A stretch of 64,000 nt of DNA from Clostridium culturomicium (GCF_000821305.1 NZ_CCXK01000017.1:250159-314158); one strand, 5' to 3'. Numbered from the stretch's first letter, positions 1 through 9,056 are shown. Notes: generated by a model from the sequence alone, not told the origin. Numbers and translations are program-made.

Positions 1-475
1 TTTCGATAGTGAAGAGGAAGCAATTGATGCAGTAATCAAGAAGGTTATCAGACCTGGAGATGCTGTAATAATCAGATATGAAGGGCCTAAGGGAAGTGGA
101 ATGCCAGAGATGTTCTACACAACAGAAGCAATAGCTTCAGATGAAGAATTATCAGCAAGCATAGCTTTACTTACAGATGGAAGATTCTCAGGAGCTTCAA
201 GAGGACCAGCTATAGGTCATATATCCCCAGAAGCAGCAGAGGGTGGACCAATTGCTCTTGTTGAAGAGAATGATTTAATTGAAATCAACATTGAGGAAAG
301 AGTTCTTGAGATTGTTGGAATCAATGGTGAAAGATGTAGTGCAGAAGAAGTAGCTAAAGTTCTAGAAGAGCGTAAGGCTAAATGGGTACCAAAAGAGGAA
401 AAATATAAATCAGGTATCTTAAGTATCTTCTCAAGAAATGCTGTATCCCCAATGTTGGGTGGATATATGAAATAA
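1..475 (+). CDS. IlvD/Edd-family dehydratase, C-terminal part (5' end outside window)
   Basis: This is the last ~158 residues of an IlvD/Edd dehydratase; the frame is open from base 2, so the start lies before the window. The family removes water from dihydroxy acids or sugar acids with an Fe-S cluster. Visible landmarks are GPKGSGMPEM, the block LLTDGRFSGASRG, and GHISPEAAEGGPIALVEE, all hallmarks of the family C-terminal domain, followed by a tail ending MLGGYMK. A GntP permease follows 33 bases downstream on the same strand. That pairing is more typical of sugar-acid catabolism (gluconate, xylonate or similar dehydratase) than of branched-chain amino acid synthesis, but the substrate cannot be read from this fragment. 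Confidence 0.9.
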   Translation, partial: FDSEEEAIDAVIKKVIRPGDAVIIRYEGPKGSGMPEMFYTTEAIASDEELSASIALLTDGRFSGASRGPAIGHISPEAAEGGPIALVEENDLIEINIEERVLEIVGINGERCSAEEVAKVLEERKAKWVPKEEKYKSGILSIFSRNAVSPMLGGYMK

Positions 476-508
476 TAATATTTTCTAAAGGATGGGAGCG
501 ATTTTAAA

Positions 509-1867
509 ATGGAAGGTTTTGTAGCATCTCCAGAGAGATTAATACTTGCAGCAGTATTAGGAATGGCAATACTTTTATTCCTAATAATTAAAGTTAAGTT
601 ACAACCAGTAATATCAATCGTAATCAGTGCAGTTATCATCGGAGTAGTAGCAGGAATGCCATTACCAGGTATCGTAAGCACAATTGAAAAGGGAGTAGGT
701 AATACTCTATCAGGAATAGCATTACTTGTAGGTTTAGGATCCATGTTTGGAGCTATACTTGAGGTAACAGGTGGAGCAGAAACAATTGCTCAGACAATGG
801 TTAGTAAATTCGGTGATAGTAAGGCTGCTTGGGCTTTAGGTATCACAGGTTTAGTTATCGGTATGCCAGTATTCTTTGATGCAGGTCTTATCATACTTAT
901 ACCACTAGCATTTGGACTTGCTAGAAAAACTAATAAATCAACTCTTACTTATGCAATACCATTACTTGCTGGTCTTGCAGTAGGGCATGCGTTTATACCA
1001 CCAACTCCAGGTCCAGTTCTTGTTGCAGGAATGTTAAACGTTGAGCTTGGATACGTTATAGGAGTAGGTGCTGTGGTAGGTACTGTTGCTATGATCGTAG
1101 CAGGACCATTATTCGGTAAGTATATTGGTGGAAAAATCCACGTACCAGTTCCAAAAGCTTTCTTAGAGCAAGGAGCTGAAATAAAGAAGAATGAAAAGTT
1201 ACCTTCATTCGGAACAGTTGTAGCTATAATATTAATACCATTAGTATTAATATTACTTAACACAGCTTCTAAGCAAATACCAGCTTTAGAATCAATGCAG
1301 CCAGTATTTGCATTCTTAGGAACTCCATTCATAGCTTTAACAATATCAACTGTAGTAGCTATGATATTACTAGGACTTAGACATGGATTTACTCGTGAAG
1401 AATTAGAGAAAGTTATGACTAAATCTCTTGAGCCAGCAGGTATGGTATTACTTGTTACAGCTGGTGGTGGAGTGTTAAGATATATGCTTCAAGATTCAGG
1501 ATTAGGTGATGTTATCGGAAATGCAGTAGCAAGCAGCAGCTTACCACTAGTATTAGTAGCATTCGTAATCGCTGGAGCAGTAAGAATATCTATAGGTTCA
1601 GCAACAGTTTCTATGACAATGGCAGCTGGTATCGTAGCAGCAATGCCAGAAGTAGCAGCTTTATCTCAATTACACTTAGCAGCAATAGTTATGGCTATAG
1701 CTGGTGGAGCAACAATAATGTCTCACGTTAACGATTCAGGTTTCTGGTTAGTTAAATCTCTATTCGATATAGATGAGAAGACAACTTTAAAAACTTGGAC
1801 AGTTATGGAAACTATCGTAGGTGTAACAGGTTTAGTTGGAGCGTTAGTAATATCAATATTTGCTTAA
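509..1867 (+). CDS. GntP-family gluconate/sugar-acid:H+ symporter
   Basis: A 452-residue, very hydrophobic inner-membrane permease of normal length for the GntP family, which imports gluconate and related sugar acids or hydroxy acids with protons. Family signatures are GMPVFFDAGLIILIPLAFG near residue 120 and GHAFIPPTPGPVLVAG near residue 160, and a conserved late segment containing SHVNDSGFW. A Shine-Dalgarno-like GGATGGGAG precedes the ATG. It follows the dehydratase gene by 33 bases and is closed by a strong hairpin, so the two form the end of one operon. The most likely job is import of the substrate of the dehydratase. Sequence alone does not separate gluconate from other GntP substrates. 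Confidence 0.92.
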   Translation: MEGFVASPERLILAAVLGMAILLFLIIKVKLQPVISIVISAVIIGVVAGMPLPGIVSTIEKGVGNTLSGIALLVGLGSMFGAILEVTGGAETIAQTMVSKFGDSKAAWALGITGLVIGMPVFFDAGLIILIPLAFGLARKTNKSTLTYAIPLLAGLAVGHAFIPPTPGPVLVAGMLNVELGYVIGVGAVVGTVAMIVAGPLFGKYIGGKIHVPVPKAFLEQGAEIKKNEKLPSFGTVVAIILIPLVLILLNTASKQIPALESMQPVFAFLGTPFIALTISTVVAMILLGLRHGFTREELEKVMTKSLEPAGMVLLVTAGGGVLRYMLQDSGLGDVIGNAVASSSLPLVLVAFVIAGAVRISIGSATVSMTMAAGIVAAMPEVAALSQLHLAAIVMAIAGGATIMSHVNDSGFWLVKSLFDIDEKTTLKTWTVMETIVGVTGLVGALVISIFA

Positions 1868-1922
1868 TATTGATAAGTAAACTAAAAGGTATAATAAGTC
1901 ATTTATAGTACAATAAAGAAGT

Positions 1923-1954
1923 CCCCTATCGTAAAAAGATAGGGGGTTATTTTT
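1923..1954. terminator. Rho-independent terminator between convergent genes
   Basis: The stem CCCCTATC (1923-1930) pairs with GATAGGGG (1938-1945) around a 7-base loop and is followed by TTATTTTT. It ends the dehydratase-permease operon. Being symmetrical and next to the stop of the leftward AraC gene, it may serve both directions. Confidence 0.85.
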
Positions 1955-1956
1955 AT

Positions 1957-3183
1957 TTATACAATATTTTCAGTCATACTTTGATTACGATATTCGCTGG
2001 GAGTTATTCCGGTTTTAGCTTTGAAAACTCTGGCAAAATAGTTTATTTCACTAAAGCCTACAGCAGTAGCAATATTACTAATTGAAAGGCTGCTGTGGCC
2101 ACGTAAAAGGTATTTTGCCTCTTGAATTCTTTTTTCAGTCACATATTCAGGAAGACTTTTGCCAACTTCTTTATTGAACTGCTGTGATAAGTAAGAAGCA
2201 TTAACATTTAGTTTTCTTGAAATATCCTCTAAAGTAATAGGCATTGATATATTGAGCTGAACATAAGTTATCATCTTTCTTACGTTAGAAGAATAGTTAG
2301 TTAAGGGATTTGTCCTTACTAAATGACAGTAGTCATATATCATATCCTTTTTACAAGGGTCAATATCTTTTAGTTCAGATATCTGTTCTATTTTTACAGA
2401 CCATTTAGCACTTATATGGTCAATATAAAATGGATGAATTTTAGCTGACTCAATAGCTTTGCGCATTAATGTATTTAATACAATTAGAAGATTTTTTTCG
2501 TTTCTTAATTTATTTGGAATTCTGTTAAGGAAAATAGGTGATTTAATAAGGTCATGAGCAAGTTCATATTCACCTTTTGCAACTTTAGATAGAAATTCAT
2601 GTTCAAATAAGTATCTTTGCTCTATAACATCAGCCCTTTTTTGAAGTGAATGAGTTTCAAAAACAGGTGATGGATAAATTATATTAGTTGGAAGTTCTAT
2701 ATTACAAACCTCGGAATACTCAATTTGTTCATTATAAATACTTTGTGAGAGTGTATCAAATATAACCTTTATTCTATCGTAATTCAAAACAGACAGGGAA
2801 TTGAAGTAATTTATATATTTTTCTTTTAATGTTGCTGAAATTTTATTAGTTTTTAGTATAGCTTCTATATCAATAGATTTCGGTGGGTTTAAAAGATAAG
2901 GGCCTATAATTGCAAATCCGTCATTATTCCATAGGTGTAAAGTTGAAAAGTGTATGTTAAAAAGTGTTTTAACCTCACAAACTTGCCCTACGTTGCAATG
3001 ATTTAAAAGATCACCTAGTAATACTAAATCGAAACTTTTACTTATTGCTGCTGGTATATTTGTTCTATCTATATAGTCACATCCATCCAGTTCTTCATTA
3101 AGATATAAAAAGTTAGTACCTAATAAATTTAGTGTCAAATTGGAATATGCTTTATATTGGTTTAAAGAAATCATAACATTCAC
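1957..3183 (-). CDS. AraC-family transcriptional regulator (408 aa)
   Basis: The last ~100 residues hold the double helix-turn-helix of AraC/XylS regulators: first helix pair around LEDISRKLNVNASYLSQQF, second around ISNIATAVGFSEINYFARVF, then KAKTGITPSEYR. The ~300-residue N-terminal part has no motif I recognise and resembles the long sensor regions of clostridial YesN/AraC-type regulators. The gene is divergent from a sugar-symporter gene across a 223-base gap, the usual arrangement for a local activator of uptake. The ligand is unknown. Start: AGAGGTG-type ribosome binding site just upstream of ATG at 3183. Confidence 0.88.
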   Translation of the reverse strand: MNVMISLNQYKAYSNLTLNLLGTNFLYLNEELDGCDYIDRTNIPAAISKSFDLVLLGDLLNHCNVGQVCEVKTLFNIHFSTLHLWNNDGFAIIGPYLLNPPKSIDIEAILKTNKISATLKEKYINYFNSLSVLNYDRIKVIFDTLSQSIYNEQIEYSEVCNIELPTNIIYPSPVFETHSLQKRADVIEQRYLFEHEFLSKVAKGEYELAHDLIKSPIFLNRIPNKLRNEKNLLIVLNTLMRKAIESAKIHPFYIDHISAKWSVKIEQISELKDIDPCKKDMIYDYCHLVRTNPLTNYSSNVRKMITYVQLNISMPITLEDISRKLNVNASYLSQQFNKEVGKSLPEYVTEKRIQEAKYLLRGHSSLSISNIATAVGFSEINYFARVFKAKTGITPSEYRNQSMTENIV

Positions 3184-3406
3184 CTCTTTAACTTTAATTT
3201 TAATTTATAACAAATATAGTACATAATTTATAAAAAATACATTTCAAAAGTTGCGATAATTTTTATTAGCAGGTTGTTAAGAATATATAAATAATTTACA
3301 CAAAAAGTAAATTATTTGCTAACGTTTTATAAATACATTTGATAATATAAAGCTATAATCATAATAAATTAAAAATTCAAAATTTTATGGGAAAGGGGAA
3401 TTTGTT
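3184..3406. promoter_or_regulatory. Divergent promoter region, AraC gene / GPH symporter
   Basis: This AT-rich gap must contain the promoters of both neighbours. A perfect -10 hexamer TATAAT lies at 3354-3359 for the rightward gene, with no good -35 at the right distance, which would fit an activator-dependent promoter. Shine-Dalgarno GGAAAGGGG precedes the ATG at 3407. Individual boxes are tentative. Confidence 0.4.
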
Positions 3407-4873
3407 ATGAAAAAAGCCAATCAAAGTACTGCTGTTAAACCATTTGGTATTCAAGACAGATTTGGATATTTAATGGGGGATTTCGGATGTAATATGAGTT
3501 TCTCATTAATTTCAGCTTACATGATGTTATTCTATACCCAGTATATTGGAGTTAGTCTTGTACACTATGGATTTATCATTTTATTTACAAAGATTTGGGA
3601 TGCAATTAATGATCCACTAATAGGAGCATTAGCAGATAAGTTTACACCTAAGAGTGGTTCTAAATTTAAGCCGTGGATTTTCTGGGGTAGCTTCCCACTA
3701 GCATTTGGATCCTGCCTACTATTTTTAAACACTCAAAGCTGGCCATATTTTGCTAAGATTCTTATCTGTGTAATAGGATACTTAGTATGGGATGTAGCTT
3801 ACACTGTTGTAAACGTTCCTTATGGTTCAATGAATGCTACTATAACTTCAGATCCTGTAGAACGTAGTCAATTATCTACTTGGAGAAGCTTTGGAGCAAT
3901 GGCTGCTGGAATACCAATAAGCATTATTATCCCACAATTAGTTTATAAAAAAGAAATAGTAAATGGAGTAGAACAAAGTATATTACAAGGACATAACTTG
4001 TTTTTAATAGCACTTGTAATGGGATTGATAGCACTTGTATCTTTCCAATTAGTATACCGATTATGTACAGAACGTATTACTGTTGAAGATCGTAAAGATG
4101 CACCAAAATTCAGCTATATTGAGGCTATAAAAGGATTCTTTACTAACCGTGCGGTGTTAGCACTTTCAGCAGCTACATTAGCTCAAGTTGTATTTATGAT
4201 GGGTGCTCAATCAACAGGTGCATTAGTTTACCAAATGTACTTTGGAGATGGCAGTCTATCTAGCTTTGCAGTACTTGGAATGTTAGTACCAATGTTAGTT
4301 TGTGCACCACTTGTAAAACCTTTAGTTAAGAGATTTGGTAAAAAGAATCTTTGTAGCTGGCCAATTCTTATAACAATAGTTGCTTATGGAATAATATTAA
4401 TATTACCCAAAATGTCACCAGTTGTTTATATCGGTTTAACATTAGTAGCTAGTTTAGGAACAGGTTTATACAGCATGGTTGGTTGGTCATTAGTAGCTGA
4501 CTGTATCGATTCTATCGAGTATAAAACAGGCAGAAGAGAAGAAGGGACAATATATGCAACTTACTCAATGGTTCGTAAATTAGGACAAGGTATTGGACAA
4601 AGCTTAATACCATTTATAATTGTAGCAGTTATTCCTGGACTTGTTATGAATGATCCTACAACATGGAATCCGGCATATGGATTAACAATGAAAAACCTTG
4701 CTGCTGCATTACCTTTAGCTGGCGCAATCATTATATTCTTCTGCTTTAAGTTTATATATGATTTAGACAATAAGAAGTTAGATGAGATAGAAAAGGCTTT
4801 AGGACGTCAAAGGAAAGATGTAACAGTTACTGTTAGCAGTGCTTTATCTGCTACAACAAATTCAGAAGAATAA
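3407..4873 (+). CDS. GPH-family (MelB-like) sugar:cation symporter
   Basis: A 488-residue membrane protein of the glycoside-pentoside-hexuronide:cation symporter family (MFS fold, 12 predicted membrane segments). The N-terminus FGIQDRFGYLMGDFGCNM and the motif TKIWDAINDPLIGALADK with the conserved aspartates are diagnostic. The segment VADCIDSIEYKTGRREEG near residue 370 is also typical of the family. It imports a sugar or glycoside with Na+ or H+; no glycosidase lies next to it, so the substrate is not indicated. The divergent AraC regulator probably controls it. A terminator follows within 20 bases, so it is a single-gene transcript. Confidence 0.92.
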   Translation: MKKANQSTAVKPFGIQDRFGYLMGDFGCNMSFSLISAYMMLFYTQYIGVSLVHYGFIILFTKIWDAINDPLIGALADKFTPKSGSKFKPWIFWGSFPLAFGSCLLFLNTQSWPYFAKILICVIGYLVWDVAYTVVNVPYGSMNATITSDPVERSQLSTWRSFGAMAAGIPISIIIPQLVYKKEIVNGVEQSILQGHNLFLIALVMGLIALVSFQLVYRLCTERITVEDRKDAPKFSYIEAIKGFFTNRAVLALSAATLAQVVFMMGAQSTGALVYQMYFGDGSLSSFAVLGMLVPMLVCAPLVKPLVKRFGKKNLCSWPILITIVAYGIILILPKMSPVVYIGLTLVASLGTGLYSMVGWSLVADCIDSIEYKTGRREEGTIYATYSMVRKLGQGIGQSLIPFIIVAVIPGLVMNDPTTWNPAYGLTMKNLAAALPLAGAIIIFFCFKFIYDLDNKKLDEIEKALGRQRKDVTVTVSSALSATTNSEE

Positions 4874-4884
4874 AATTAAGTTTG

Positions 4885-4926
4885 AAGCATGAACAAAGAT
4901 TACCACCTTTGTTCATGCTTTTTTAG
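4885..4926 (+). terminator. Rho-independent terminator after GPH symporter
   Basis: Perfect 14-bp stem AAGCATGAACAAAG (4885-4898) with CTTTGTTCATGCTT (4907-4920), loop ATTACCAC, then a T run. Confidence 0.92.
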
Positions 4927-4976
4927 TTTAAATGCTATAATATAACAATAGAGAATTTTATATAGAGGAGAAGATG

Positions 4977-5549
4977 ATGGTCTTGAACAGGAATCCAATA
5001 GCAACAATGACTATGAAAAGTGGAAATAAAATAGTAATAGAACTTATACCTAAGGAAGCGCCTAATGCAGCAAGTTGTTTTATAGATTTAGCACAAAGAG
5101 GTCTCTTTGATAATAGAGTAATAAAAAGAATTGCTCCAGACTTTGTTTTGCAGCCAACCTATGATTCTTTTGAAAGAGATCCAGAATGTAATGTAGCTTT
5201 GAATGGCGAGTTCAGAAAGAATGGTTTTGAAAATAACTTAAAAATCGAAAAAGGTGTGGTAGCATTAGGTGGCGATGGCTTAAAAATGTCAGGGGGAAGT
5301 TGTTTCTTTATAACCTTGAGTGATGAGGCAGGAAAAAGACTAGATGGTAAATACACTGGATTTGGAAGAGTAATAAAGGGATATGAAGAAGTTGAACGTA
5401 TTGTTTCGGTAGAGACAAAATCTATTGATGTTGGAATAAAAGGTGTAGTGATAAATGAGCCTGTTGTACCAGAGATAATAGAAAAAATTGAAGTTGAAAC
5501 TTTTGGTATAACATATGATAAGCCAGTCATAATAGGAGTAGCAGATTAA
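4977..5549 (+). CDS. Divergent cyclophilin-type peptidyl-prolyl isomerase
   Basis: A ~190-residue protein with the cyclophilin fold pattern: MTMKSGNKIVIELIPKEAPNAA at the start, CFIDLAQRGLFDNRVIKRI, then MSGGSCFFITL (equivalent of the active-site MANAGPNTNGSQFFI region) and LDGKYTGFGRVIKGYEEVERI. It lacks a signal peptide, so it acts in the cytoplasm, probably in protein folding. Some canonical catalytic residues look altered (the RxxxxFxxQ motif reads RIAPDFVLQ, acceptable; the NGSQF motif reads GGSCF). The ATGATG pair offers starts at 4974 and 4977; AGGAG at 4966-4970 is better spaced for 4977. Confidence 0.85.
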   Translation: MVLNRNPIATMTMKSGNKIVIELIPKEAPNAASCFIDLAQRGLFDNRVIKRIAPDFVLQPTYDSFERDPECNVALNGEFRKNGFENNLKIEKGVVALGGDGLKMSGGSCFFITLSDEAGKRLDGKYTGFGRVIKGYEEVERIVSVETKSIDVGIKGVVINEPVVPEIIEKIEVETFGITYDKPVIIGVAD

Positions 5550-5593
5550 AATGATTTCTATGCATTGGAACGATGAAAAGTGAATGGAACAAT

Positions 5594-5632
5594 AAAGGAG
5601 CTCATGTCTATTTGATATGAACTCCTTTTAAG
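5594..5632. terminator. Bidirectional hairpin terminator
   Basis: The 15-base arm AAAGGAGCTCATGTC (5594-5608) pairs with GATATGAACTCCTTT (5614-5628) with one mismatch and one wobble. It sits between a rightward and a leftward gene, 44 bases and 20 bases from their stops. Confidence 0.75.
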
Positions 5633-5648
5633 ATAAAAGTAAATTAGA

Positions 5649-6305
5649 TTAAGAGCATAAAAGGGTACTTAGTTCCTCAACATCTTTTACAATGTAGTCT
5701 GCTCCAGAAGTTTCAAGCTCTTGGTAGTTTCCATAGCCATAAAGAACACCTACAGACTGAAGACCAGCTTTTTTAGCTCCGATTATATCGTGCTTTCTAT
5801 CACCAACCATTATAGCTGTTGAAAGGTCAGAAATAGAATTTTCCTTTAAAACATGGAAGATAACCTCAGCTTTATTTGCTCTTGTTCCATCAAGGTTACT
5901 TCCACCAACGAAATCGAAATATTGTCTTAAATTAAAGTGTTCAAGGATTCTTTCTGCAAACACTGCTGGCTTTGAAGTCGCAATAAGTAGAGTTTTTCCT
6001 TGCTTTTTTAAGCTGATAAGCATATCTTCAAAGTTTTCATAAAGAAAGTTTTCGTAGATTCCTTTTTCTTGAAATCTTTCTCTATAATATAAGATAGCCT
6101 TCTCAGCAGCTTCATCAGAGAAGTTGTAGTATTCAATAAATGAGTCCTTAAGAGGTGGTCCTATAAATTTGCATAGGTTGTCCAGATTTTCTACATGAAT
6201 ATCAAATTTATTTAATGCATATGCAACTGAAGAGGTAATTCCTATTTTAGGATCAATTATTGTTCCATCCAGGTCAAATAATATGTATTGTTTCATTTGT
6301 TTCAT
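5649..6305 (-). CDS. HAD-superfamily phosphatase, phosphoglycolate-phosphatase-like
   Basis: A 218-residue cytoplasmic HAD hydrolase with all motifs: FDLDGTIID at residues 10-18 (nucleophile Asp), a cap domain, the Ser/Thr motif in LIATSKPAVFAERILEHF, the Lys in RANKAEVI, and the acidic motif VGDRKHDIIGAKKAG. Size and motif spacing fit the Gph/PpaX/YjjG-like group that removes phosphate from small phosphorylated compounds. The true substrate is not predictable. It stands alone with terminators on both sides. Confidence 0.9.
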   Translation of the reverse strand: MKQMKQYILFDLDGTIIDPKIGITSSVAYALNKFDIHVENLDNLCKFIGPPLKDSFIEYYNFSDEAAEKAILYYRERFQEKGIYENFLYENFEDMLISLKKQGKTLLIATSKPAVFAERILEHFNLRQYFDFVGGSNLDGTRANKAEVIFHVLKENSISDLSTAIMVGDRKHDIIGAKKAGLQSVGVLYGYGNYQELETSGADYIVKDVEELSTLLCS

Positions 6306-6478
6306 CTCCTTGGTTTAAATGCTTTATGTAAATAGTCTTAATTAATTATAGCATAAGTTTATAATTGTAATTTAATAGAGTTTTAATTTCAATAATATGG
6401 TAGTATACTATTATAAAATATAAACTTTTATAAAATTCTGGATAGGAATTAAAGAGATTAAGGATGAGGAGAAGAAAC

Positions 6479-7312
6479 ATGGAGAAAAACGCAAATGAAA
6501 TCATTAAGATTAAGAGAAGTATAGAGATACCACATGTAACAAATTTTAGAGATATTGGTGGGTATAGTGTTAAAGGTGAAAAAACCATAAAGTATGGCCA
6601 ATTTTATCGATGCGCAAGCTTTTCAAGGATTGATGAAAGTGATATTAAAATATTAAAGGAATTAAATTTAAAGATTATTGTAGACCTTCGTTCAAAGGGG
6701 GAAAGAGAAAGTGAGCCAGACATTATTCCAAGTGATTGCGAATATTATAATTACTCAGGAATTGTTACTATGGACAATCCTAATGATATGGCTAATCAAT
6801 TTGGTGGGAATATGGATATGAAGGATATATTGATGAATATTCTTCAAAAAAATATAGAGATGCCAAATCCAATGGATTATTTAAAAGAATGTTATACAAC
6901 AATGGCTGAACATAGTCAGTCTTTTAAAGCTTTGTTTGACCTGATAAAACAAAATCCAGGTAAACCTATAGCTTTTCACTGTACAGCAGGGAAAGATAGG
7001 ACAGGGGTAGCTGCAGCATTGATAATGTTATGCTTAGGAGCAAGTGAAGAAACTGTCATGGAGGATTATTTGCTATCAAATATGTATAGAAAAGTAGAAA
7101 ACGACAGTGTAATAGAATCACTTAAAAAATACACATCAGCAGAAGAGTTTTTAGCCATAGTTAGATCTATGCTTGAGGTGAATGCTGAACTTTTAAATGC
7201 ATATTTTGATAAAGTAAAAGAGCTTTATGAAACTTGGGATAATTATTTTGAAAAAGCTTTAGGAATCTCAAGCGAGGATAGAAAAAATTTGAAAGAGTTA
7301 TATTTAGAATAG
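6479..7312 (+). CDS. Tyrosine/serine-phosphatase-like protein (PF13350 type)
   Basis: A 277-residue protein of the bacterial Y_phosphatase3 family. The N-terminal signature is NFRDIGGYSV followed by GQFYRCASFSRI; the active-site loop HCTAGKDRTG has the CX5R motif (Cys about residue 168). Members dephosphorylate phosphotyrosine or phosphoinositides in other bacteria; no target is suggested by the neighbours. I place the start at 6479 rather than at the ATG at 6464, because AGGAG at 6467-6471 lies 7 bases before 6479 and would otherwise be inside the gene. It appears to be a single-gene transcript. Confidence 0.88.
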   Translation: MEKNANEIIKIKRSIEIPHVTNFRDIGGYSVKGEKTIKYGQFYRCASFSRIDESDIKILKELNLKIIVDLRSKGERESEPDIIPSDCEYYNYSGIVTMDNPNDMANQFGGNMDMKDILMNILQKNIEMPNPMDYLKECYTTMAEHSQSFKALFDLIKQNPGKPIAFHCTAGKDRTGVAAALIMLCLGASEETVMEDYLLSNMYRKVENDSVIESLKKYTSAEEFLAIVRSMLEVNAELLNAYFDKVKELYETWDNYFEKALGISSEDRKNLKELYLE

Positions 7313-7461
7313 CATAGTTTGTTATTAATGAAAAGTATATATATTTATGGGATTATTATGTATAGGTATTAAATCATTTTTTCAGAGGTTTAAGTTTATA
7401 GAATTATAAAAAAGAATTCTGAAACAAAATAAAATTTAGGAGTAGTATAATACTTCCTTTA

Positions 7462-7510
7462 AAATAAGCTGCAGCTTCATAATTTCATGAAGCTGCAGCT
7501 TATTTTTATT
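7462..7510. terminator. Long bidirectional terminator hairpin
   Basis: Perfect 19-bp stem: AAATAAGCTGCAGCTTCAT (7462-7480) with its complement at 7487-7505, six-base loop, T-rich on both outer sides. It lies 150 bases after the phosphatase gene and abuts the stop of the leftward flavodoxin gene. Confidence 0.9.
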
Positions 7511-8009
7511 TTAAGATTGAATCAATCCATATGCTTAAGTTTTCCAAATCATTAGTATCTGGATGAGTTAAAGCACAATCAAAATTTTCAATCATAGACT
7601 TCATTTGTGAATTATCTGGATCATTTTCAAGTGCTTTAGTATAATGATCTCGAACAGTGAAAGGCATTTTTCCTTGGCACATGAAAGAAGCTTTTAAAGT
7701 ACATGAATTTGGAATAAAGGCTGCAATGCGACTAATTATTTGATTGAAATAAGCTTCACTTCCACCAAACCCTGCAGTACCAAAAAGTACTATGTTTTTA
7801 TTCTCAAGTGATTCAATGAAAGTCTTTAAGTTATCATCACATCTTCCTTTATCAGTCCAAAATCCAATGAAGATAGTATCGGCAGCTAAGGCTTCTTGTG
7901 AAGGAACACCAAAATATACACGACTCTCAGCAGTGATTTTCTCTTTGATTTTTTCTGCGAGAAGGGCTGTATTTCCAGTTTTACTGTTATAAACGATTGA
8001 ATATTTCAT
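7506..8009 (-). CDS. Flavodoxin-family protein (167 aa)
   Basis: The N-terminus MKYSIVYNSKTGNTALLAEKI is the FMN phosphate-binding loop of flavodoxins (S/T-x-T-G-N-T). FIGFWTDKGRCDD and LFGTAGFGGSEAYF are further typical strand-loop elements around the isoalloxazine ring. It should bind FMN and act as an electron carrier or small reductase subunit in the cytoplasm. The upstream MarR gene on the same strand is its probable regulator, 106 bases away. The C-terminal half, with CTLKASFMCQGKMP, matches a group of stand-alone anaerobe flavodoxins more than short classical flavodoxin. Confidence 0.85.
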   Translation of the reverse strand: MKYSIVYNSKTGNTALLAEKIKEKITAESRVYFGVPSQEALAADTIFIGFWTDKGRCDDNLKTFIESLENKNIVLFGTAGFGGSEAYFNQIISRIAAFIPNSCTLKASFMCQGKMPFTVRDHYTKALENDPDNSQMKSMIENFDCALTHPDTNDLENLSIWIDSILK

Positions 8010-8115
8010 GATATCTCTCCTTATAAAATAAATAAAAAATTTAAGATTGAATTAAAAATTTGAGCTTTCGAATTTCTGTAAGAAGAAGTTTTATAAAAAC
8101 ATAGAAATAAATTAT

Positions 8116-8589
8116 TTAATAGCTTGATAATTTACATATGATTTTTTGTTCAGGGTACGATGATTTTTTTAGTTTTGATAATGCTTTAAGCAGCAGTTCT
8201 TTTTCTTCTTTGGATATATCAGCCAATGCGATTTCATCCCACTGAGTAAAAAGATTTTTTATTTCATTAAAAGCATTTAAACCTTTTTCAGTTAAGCTTA
8301 ACTGAAATGCACGCTTATCTGTTTCTTTTGTTTTTCGAGTCACAAAACCAGCTGTAACTAGTTTCTCAACAGATCGGGTAGTATGTCCTGTATCTGCTTT
8401 AATAGCTGTTGATAAATCCTTTGGAGAACATTCAGGATGATTTCCAATATAAATTACAAAGAACATCAATCCGTGAGAAAGCTCCATTTCTTGAAGCCTT
8501 TTATTACAGAAACTATCGAAATCTTTTTTTAGTGAAGTTATGTATAGAGATAATGGTTGATACAAATTAATTCCTCCAATATTATTCAT
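8116..8589 (-). CDS. MarR-family transcriptional regulator
   Basis: A 157-residue winged-helix regulator. The DNA-binding segment reads CSPKDLSTAIKADTGHTTRSVEKLVTAGFV, followed by the wing TRKTKETDKRAFQLSLTEKG, the characteristic DxR wing motif of MarR proteins. It lies just upstream of the flavodoxin gene on the same strand. Two near-identical palindromes sit immediately in front of its own start, so autoregulation is likely. The inducing ligand is unknown; MarR plus flavodoxin suggests a response to a quinone, phenolic or oxidative signal, by analogy only. Confidence 0.9.
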   Translation of the reverse strand: MNNIGGINLYQPLSLYITSLKKDFDSFCNKRLQEMELSHGLMFFVIYIGNHPECSPKDLSTAIKADTGHTTRSVEKLVTAGFVTRKTKETDKRAFQLSLTEKGLNAFNEIKNLFTQWDEIALADISKEEKELLLKALSKLKKSSYPEQKIICKLSSY

Positions 8590-8602
8590 TAAAGTATTTT
8601 AC

Positions 8603-8642
8603 CTGACAAAGTCAGATTATCATATTTAATTGACAAAGTCAA
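8603..8642 (-). promoter_or_regulatory. Twin palindromic operators on the marR promoter
   Basis: Two 13-base palindromes, CTGACAAAGTCAG (8603-8615) and TTGACAAAGTCAA (8630-8642), share the core TGACAAAGTCA and are centred 27 bp apart. Read leftward, the outer one supplies a -35-like TTGACT, and TAATCT follows after 17 bases as a -10, so one operator covers the -35 and the other lies just downstream of the -10. This is the layout of an autorepressed MarR gene. Confidence 0.75.
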
Positions 8643-8873
8643 CTAAAATGGAGTTGTATTTTAAGATATCTAAATGCAGAATAAAGATGTAATTGATAAA
8701 CCTGATTGAAAAGTTTATTTTGAATGTATCTATTGAAGTTATAAAATTATTATTATGAAGTGAGTATAAAAGGGAGTAGAAGGTGGAGATAAATTTTGAG
8801 ATATTATGATAGAAAATAAATGTATATTAATCTTTCTTATGAAGATAATAAGATTGAAAGGTGGTGCATACTA

Positions 8874-9029
8874 ATGACAAAAAATAGTGGTGTTAAATGT
8901 TCAGTTCAACAATGTAAACACAATGAAAATGAACAATATTGTAATTTACAAACAATACAAATAGGAACTCACGAACAAAATCCTAAAATGGATCAATGTA
9001 CAGACTGTCAATCATTTGAATTAAAATAA
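8874..9029 (+). CDS. DUF1540 small cysteine-rich protein (51 aa)
   Basis: The protein begins MTKNSGVKCSVQQCKHNENE and ends CTDCQSFELK; four or more conserved cysteines in the pattern CSVxxC...C...CxxC match DUF1540, a short clostridial/Bacillus domain thought to bind a metal. Function is unknown. An upstream in-frame ATG at 8820 exists, but AGGTGG at 8859-8864 is the only good ribosome binding site and serves the ATG at 8874. A strong terminator follows at once. Confidence 0.85.
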   Translation: MTKNSGVKCSVQQCKHNENEQYCNLQTIQIGTHEQNPKMDQCTDCQSFELK

Positions 9030-9056
9030 TTAACAGTTTAGTGAAAGTATATGTTT

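Noticed and set aside
6346..6588. Leftward 80-codon open frame overlapping the phosphatase start
   Set aside because: Opposite-strand shadow of an AT-rich promoter region and a real gene; composition is only Phe/Leu/Ile/Tyr and no ribosome binding site is seen.
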